NCBI GenBank assembly: GCA_004764695.1
Contig: SMSO01000037.1
Span: 3,656,337 to 3,720,336, forward strand
Length of the DNA: 64,000 nt
From: Schizochytrium sp. TIO01
Taxonomy: Eukaryota; Sar; Bigyra; Thraustochytrida; Thraustochytriidae
Direction of reading: 5' to 3'
Shown in pieces: positions 60,992 through 64,000 of the stretch. The translations under genes and the position numbers were made by a program. How positions within the stretch are numbered: the stretch's first letter is position 1; the number at the start of each line of letters is the position of its first letter. The notes below the pieces were generated by a model. It did not search any database and was not told where the DNA came from. It saw nothing but the letters and a program-made list of their open reading frames with translations.

Positions 60992-63382
60992 CTCAATTTT
61001 CATTCACTCATTTATACTACAGTAATACTTACTGATCCAACTACGTAGTGCTGTAATTTGAGTCTTTTTTCACTGCAAGAGAGAGAGAAAGAAAGGACGC
61101 TTCTACCAGTATTCGGTATGAGGCCATAGTATCGCCAGTGTTTTATTTAAAGCTAAAAGTGGTTAGGTATCTACTACCTACTAAGTTGTAAATTCATGAA
61201 CAGCAAAAAACTTTTAGTCGATCGTAATCTTGGAATCGCCGCGATTCTAGTTAGTGGGTACCTATGCGGGAGCAGCAGATGCAGACCGCGTGCGAAGGAT
61301 TTGTCTGTGAAAGTAAGTACTGGATATGCGTGCTCTCATCGTGCGGGAGGTGGCCTTCGTAAGCCCAAGTTGGTTGGGTCTGACAGTGGCAATGACGGCG
61401 TTATTTTTATTTTAATCGATTACTTTACTTATTTCAAGTTATTTTTCATTTTTTTCTTCTATTTATTTACTTATTCATTCATTATTTACCGCGAGGACTT
61501 TTCAAGATGGAGAAATGAATGAGAGATGCACAATGGTACCTATTAGCTAACCGACTAACTAACTGACTATCCATCAAAGCAGCTCATAACTGACGAGAAA
61601 CTTGAAGAATACTGGTTTGTATCGAGGTAAGCTGTCAAGACACCTGAGTATTCCATGCAGGAGACAAAGGAAAACAGCGAAGGCACTCGCGGCGATGCGA
61701 TGCAGAGTATCTCTTTCATTCATTGCACGCTTCTTTATTCGCCATTGCGAAAAGTACGGAAAACCTGTACTTTAGTAAAAATTGCATTGCATCGATCCCT
61801 TCATAAAATACTACAGTAAGTAAGTGTAGGTGAAGATCGATCTCCAAAATCTCGCACGAGAACCGAGGACATTTATTCACTCTCCCTCGACGCTCGCAAG
61901 CTTCTGCAAGAAAGGCGCCACGTAAGAAGGGGCCAGAACCTCTCTGGCATCGACCCAAATAGCTTCGCTAAACATCGAAGCTCGCGAGTCCTGGCCGGAG
62001 TTTGGGAGGAGGAGTAGCACATGTGTTCCTCCTCCAACTCCACAATACCCTCAGAAGAAAGAGCACACACTAAGGACTCTAAAAGAAATCACATTCATTC
62101 TGAAAGAAAAGAAAACAGAAAGAATTAATTCGTATGGTCTCGGAGGGCGGCTGCCTAGTTTCCCCGACCCCAACACTGAGGGCGCCCCTTGGCTTGATAT
62201 GATATCGGGCCAATATATGTTCGCGGTAGTTTGGGAGGTACCTGACAACAATATGACAGGCTATATCCTCCGGCAAAACTCATCCTGTAACCACCAACCT
62301 GTTATTGATATATCAGTATCGGTGAAACAATCGCCTTCTTAATAAAAATTCCCACTGTGCCCCCCTCCAGCACGGCCGAGGAATACCATAAGAAAGGGCC
62401 TATGTACCATTATTCTCGAGTGCTAAAGTCCTTAATCAAACAAACAAACAAATTAACAAATTAACAAATAAAGAAAATCCGCATTCCACATTAATTGCAT
62501 AGTCCAGGCTCCCTTTTGCAACGGGTTGGGGAGCGCGCTTCTTCAGCTCAAGGCCGACGCCGAAGGCCGTGGCTTGAAGCGCGGGTCAGAGCTGGAGGGA
62601 GGCACTCGGCGCTCGGCGCACGCAGGCCTTCAATCTCCAATGGCCTCCGCGACTTGCATCGTTTGAGGGCGCTGAGCGATCGCTGACGAAGTTGGTTTAC
62701 TCCTTTACTTTTGTTGTACTTTACTGTTGTACTTTACTTTTGTTCTTTACTGTTGTTGTTCTTTACTTTTGTTCTTTACTTTTGTTAGCAGCTCTTTCCT
62801 CCTTCAGCAGTGCCGACCACTGGTAGAGAATACGATAGATGATCAATAGCACGGGCCGCAGCTTTACCACAGTGGCAGTCGTAGGTAGGTGCCTAGCTAG
62901 CTAGTAGCTAGCTAGGTAGGTAGTACTGCCTTAGTGGAATGGGAAAGGTAAGCGTTCTAGGCAGGTACTAAGGAGGTCCTAGGAACGTTGTCTTATAGTA
63001 GCAAGCAATGGTATCTTTCTTCTGTATTGATGCAAGATGGTACCTAATTGATATGTTTGGGATTCCGTTGTGGGTTTCGAGGAGATGTGAAAGTCAACCC
63101 TCTCGAGGATCTTTGGACTTGAAAGTTGAGGGGGGCGAAGCAATGATCTTTCGTGCCGTTTTGTAAGGACTTGCAAGATGATGGGCAGGATGGTTCTACA
63201 GGTGTTGAGCGAGGACAGTTACGTCATCAACATGAAAGAAAGATATAAAATAAGCTAAAACGAGTTTACATGGGGATGTGAGTTCTGCAGGCCCAGCAGT
63301 AAGTATCAGGGCGCCAGCTGACCAAGCAGGTTAAGTAGTAAGAGTGTCCAGGTACTTCAATGCGTGAAGTTAGACTCTAAAA
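60961..63382. other. 2.4-kb intergenic region, no gene seen
   Basis: It should hold the COX10 promoter and the 3' end of the sterol glucosyltransferase-like gene. It has a GC-rich patch near 62500-62690, a 13-bp minisatellite and short CTAG-rich runs near 62880-62930. No supported gene. Confidence 0.5.
62703..62787. repeat. Minisatellite, unit CTTTACTTTTGTT
   Basis: About six imperfect tandem units of 12-16 bases built from TTTACTTTTG and TTTACTGTTG. Confidence 0.8.
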
Positions 63383-63842
63383 TTAGGAACCTTGAGTACC
63401 ATGGCTTCCCGTAGAACTCTGGGACTCTGCTCCTGCAGAACTCTGTCGGCGATGCCTAAAGAATTGTAAACGCGATCCGTGTTTCCGAAATGGGTAGTAT
63501 CGACCAGTCGTATAAGTTGGTGGCTCACTAGTGGTGTCATCGTCGGCCTCGTTGCTACCACTAGCAGCGCTCGAAGATGGACCATGTTCGTATGAAAATA
63601 CTGGGGCCTCCTGAGTCATTTCATACACTGCCTCCGCATTAATCGCAACACCAGCCGGGTCACTCTCCATGCTTTCGAACATCTTCTTGCCTACAGTTTT
63701 GGCATTCGTAGCCCATTCGCCATCATCAGCGAGCGCCTTATCAATGAGATGCACGCACTGGGTTTTGAATTTGGTAATGTGAACAGGGAAGGGACCAAGA
63801 CCGAGGTCATGGCATCTCGAGCCCCAGAAGCGCTGGTCAAAT
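63383..63842 (-). CDS. Sterol 3-beta-glucosyltransferase-like protein, C-terminal exon only
   Basis: Downstream part of a GT1-family glycosyltransferase. DQRFWGSRCHDLGLGPFPV matches the UGT80/ATG26-type C-terminal block DQPFWG-x-GxGPxPI, where the UDP-sugar and acceptor pockets meet; LIDKALADDGEW and a helix before EAVYEM continue the domain. The last about 75 residues (Ser/Asp-rich, then RYYPFRKHGSRLQFFRHRR) are not conserved. Upstream of Phe-Asp-Gln the homology stops abruptly. The base before it fits a splice acceptor (CACAG at 63847-63843), and a branch-point-like ACTAAC lies about 90 bases further up. The catalytic part must then lie beyond 64000. A truncated copy is the alternative. The frame itself continues open to an ATG at 63940. 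Confidence 0.75.
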
Positions 63843-64000
63843 CTGTGATATTCGCGAGCAAAATGAACAAATTTAGATGATCCAGTTTTTATTTTGGTTT
63901 TGAATGTGGTTTTGATAGATGCGTCTCTTGCGTTAGTCATCTTTTGCTGCTCTTAAACAATTTATTAAAAAAAAAAACATCATCAACAATCTCAATCGAT
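63843..64000 (-). other. Probable intron of the glycosyltransferase gene (window edge)
   Basis: Sequence just upstream of the conserved exon. It is A-rich in the coding sense, ends in CACAG at the exon boundary, contains ACTAAC as a possible branch point, and loses all homology. The donor would lie outside the window. Confidence 0.4.

Noticed and set aside
61196-61522. 108-codon plus-strand frame with a Phe/Tyr-rich end
   Set aside because: The hydrophobic end comes from T-rich simple sequence, and nothing in it matches a family.
1-64000. CRISPR arrays, rRNA genes, spliceosomal RNA genes and telomeric repeats
   Set aside because: I looked for their characteristic sequences and saw none. Short tandem repeats here are ordinary microsatellites. 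A covariance-model search would be needed to exclude small RNA genes.

Overview
This is a eukaryotic nuclear window, most likely from a heterotrophic stramenopile protist. A thraustochytrid (Labyrinthulomycetes) is my best guess, from overall impression rather than from a marker gene. The genes are large and mostly uninterrupted, on both strands, with Kozak-like starts (often ACC or AA before ATG) and AT-rich, microsatellite-rich spacers. The gene set is unambiguously eukaryotic: nucleoporin, Arp2/3 subunit, cyclin C, SMG9, CCR4, ABCA transporter, COX10. The plant/algal-type CCR4 N-terminus, a large armadillo-repeat protein and a P-loop protein resembling the Crinkler/RHS NTPases fit a stramenopile.

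Layout. 0-12 kb: FAHD1-like acylpyruvase (-), very-long-chain 3-oxoacyl-CoA reductase (+), Nsp1/Nup62-type FG nucleoporin (+), MFSD5-like molybdate-anion transporter (-), CCR4 deadenylase (-). 12.8-20.1 kb: one giant ABCA transporter (-) with an unusual triplicated cysteine-rich ectodomain. 20.1-25.7 kb: a stretch with no gene I can support. 25.7-31.3 kb: ARPC2 (+), cyclin C (-), SMG9 (+). 31.7-42.5 kb: a two-gene purine-catabolism locus. 44.8-47.6 kb: armadillo-like repeat protein (+). 48.0-48.9 kb: decayed SDR pseudogene (-). 49-52.5 kb: microsatellites and GC-rich patches. 52.6-61 kb: mitochondrial-type CBS-pair protein (+), a 1169-residue degenerate P-loop protein with a mitochondrial-like leader (-), COX10 (-). 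At the right edge is the 3' end of a sterol glucosyltransferase-like gene (-).

The most exciting part is 31.7-42.5 kb. A single 1584-codon reading frame joins four enzyme modules: malate synthase, OHCU decarboxylase (UraD), a serine beta-lactamase-fold hydrolase and a two-repeat allantoicase. The neighbouring gene, divergently transcribed across a 4.7 kb spacer with no other gene I can support, encodes a clear HpxO-type FAD-dependent urate hydroxylase, the bacterial alternative to uricase. Together they lay out urate -> 5-hydroxyisourate -> (OHCU) -> allantoin -> allantoate -> ureidoglycolate -> glyoxylate -> malate. In the protein, the beta-lactamase-fold domain lies between the allantoin-forming and allantoate-consuming modules, which makes it a candidate unorthodox allantoinase (a cyclic-amide hydrolase). 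HIU hydrolase and ureidoglycolate lyase are not visible in the window. I know of no description of this architecture, but I could not search for one.
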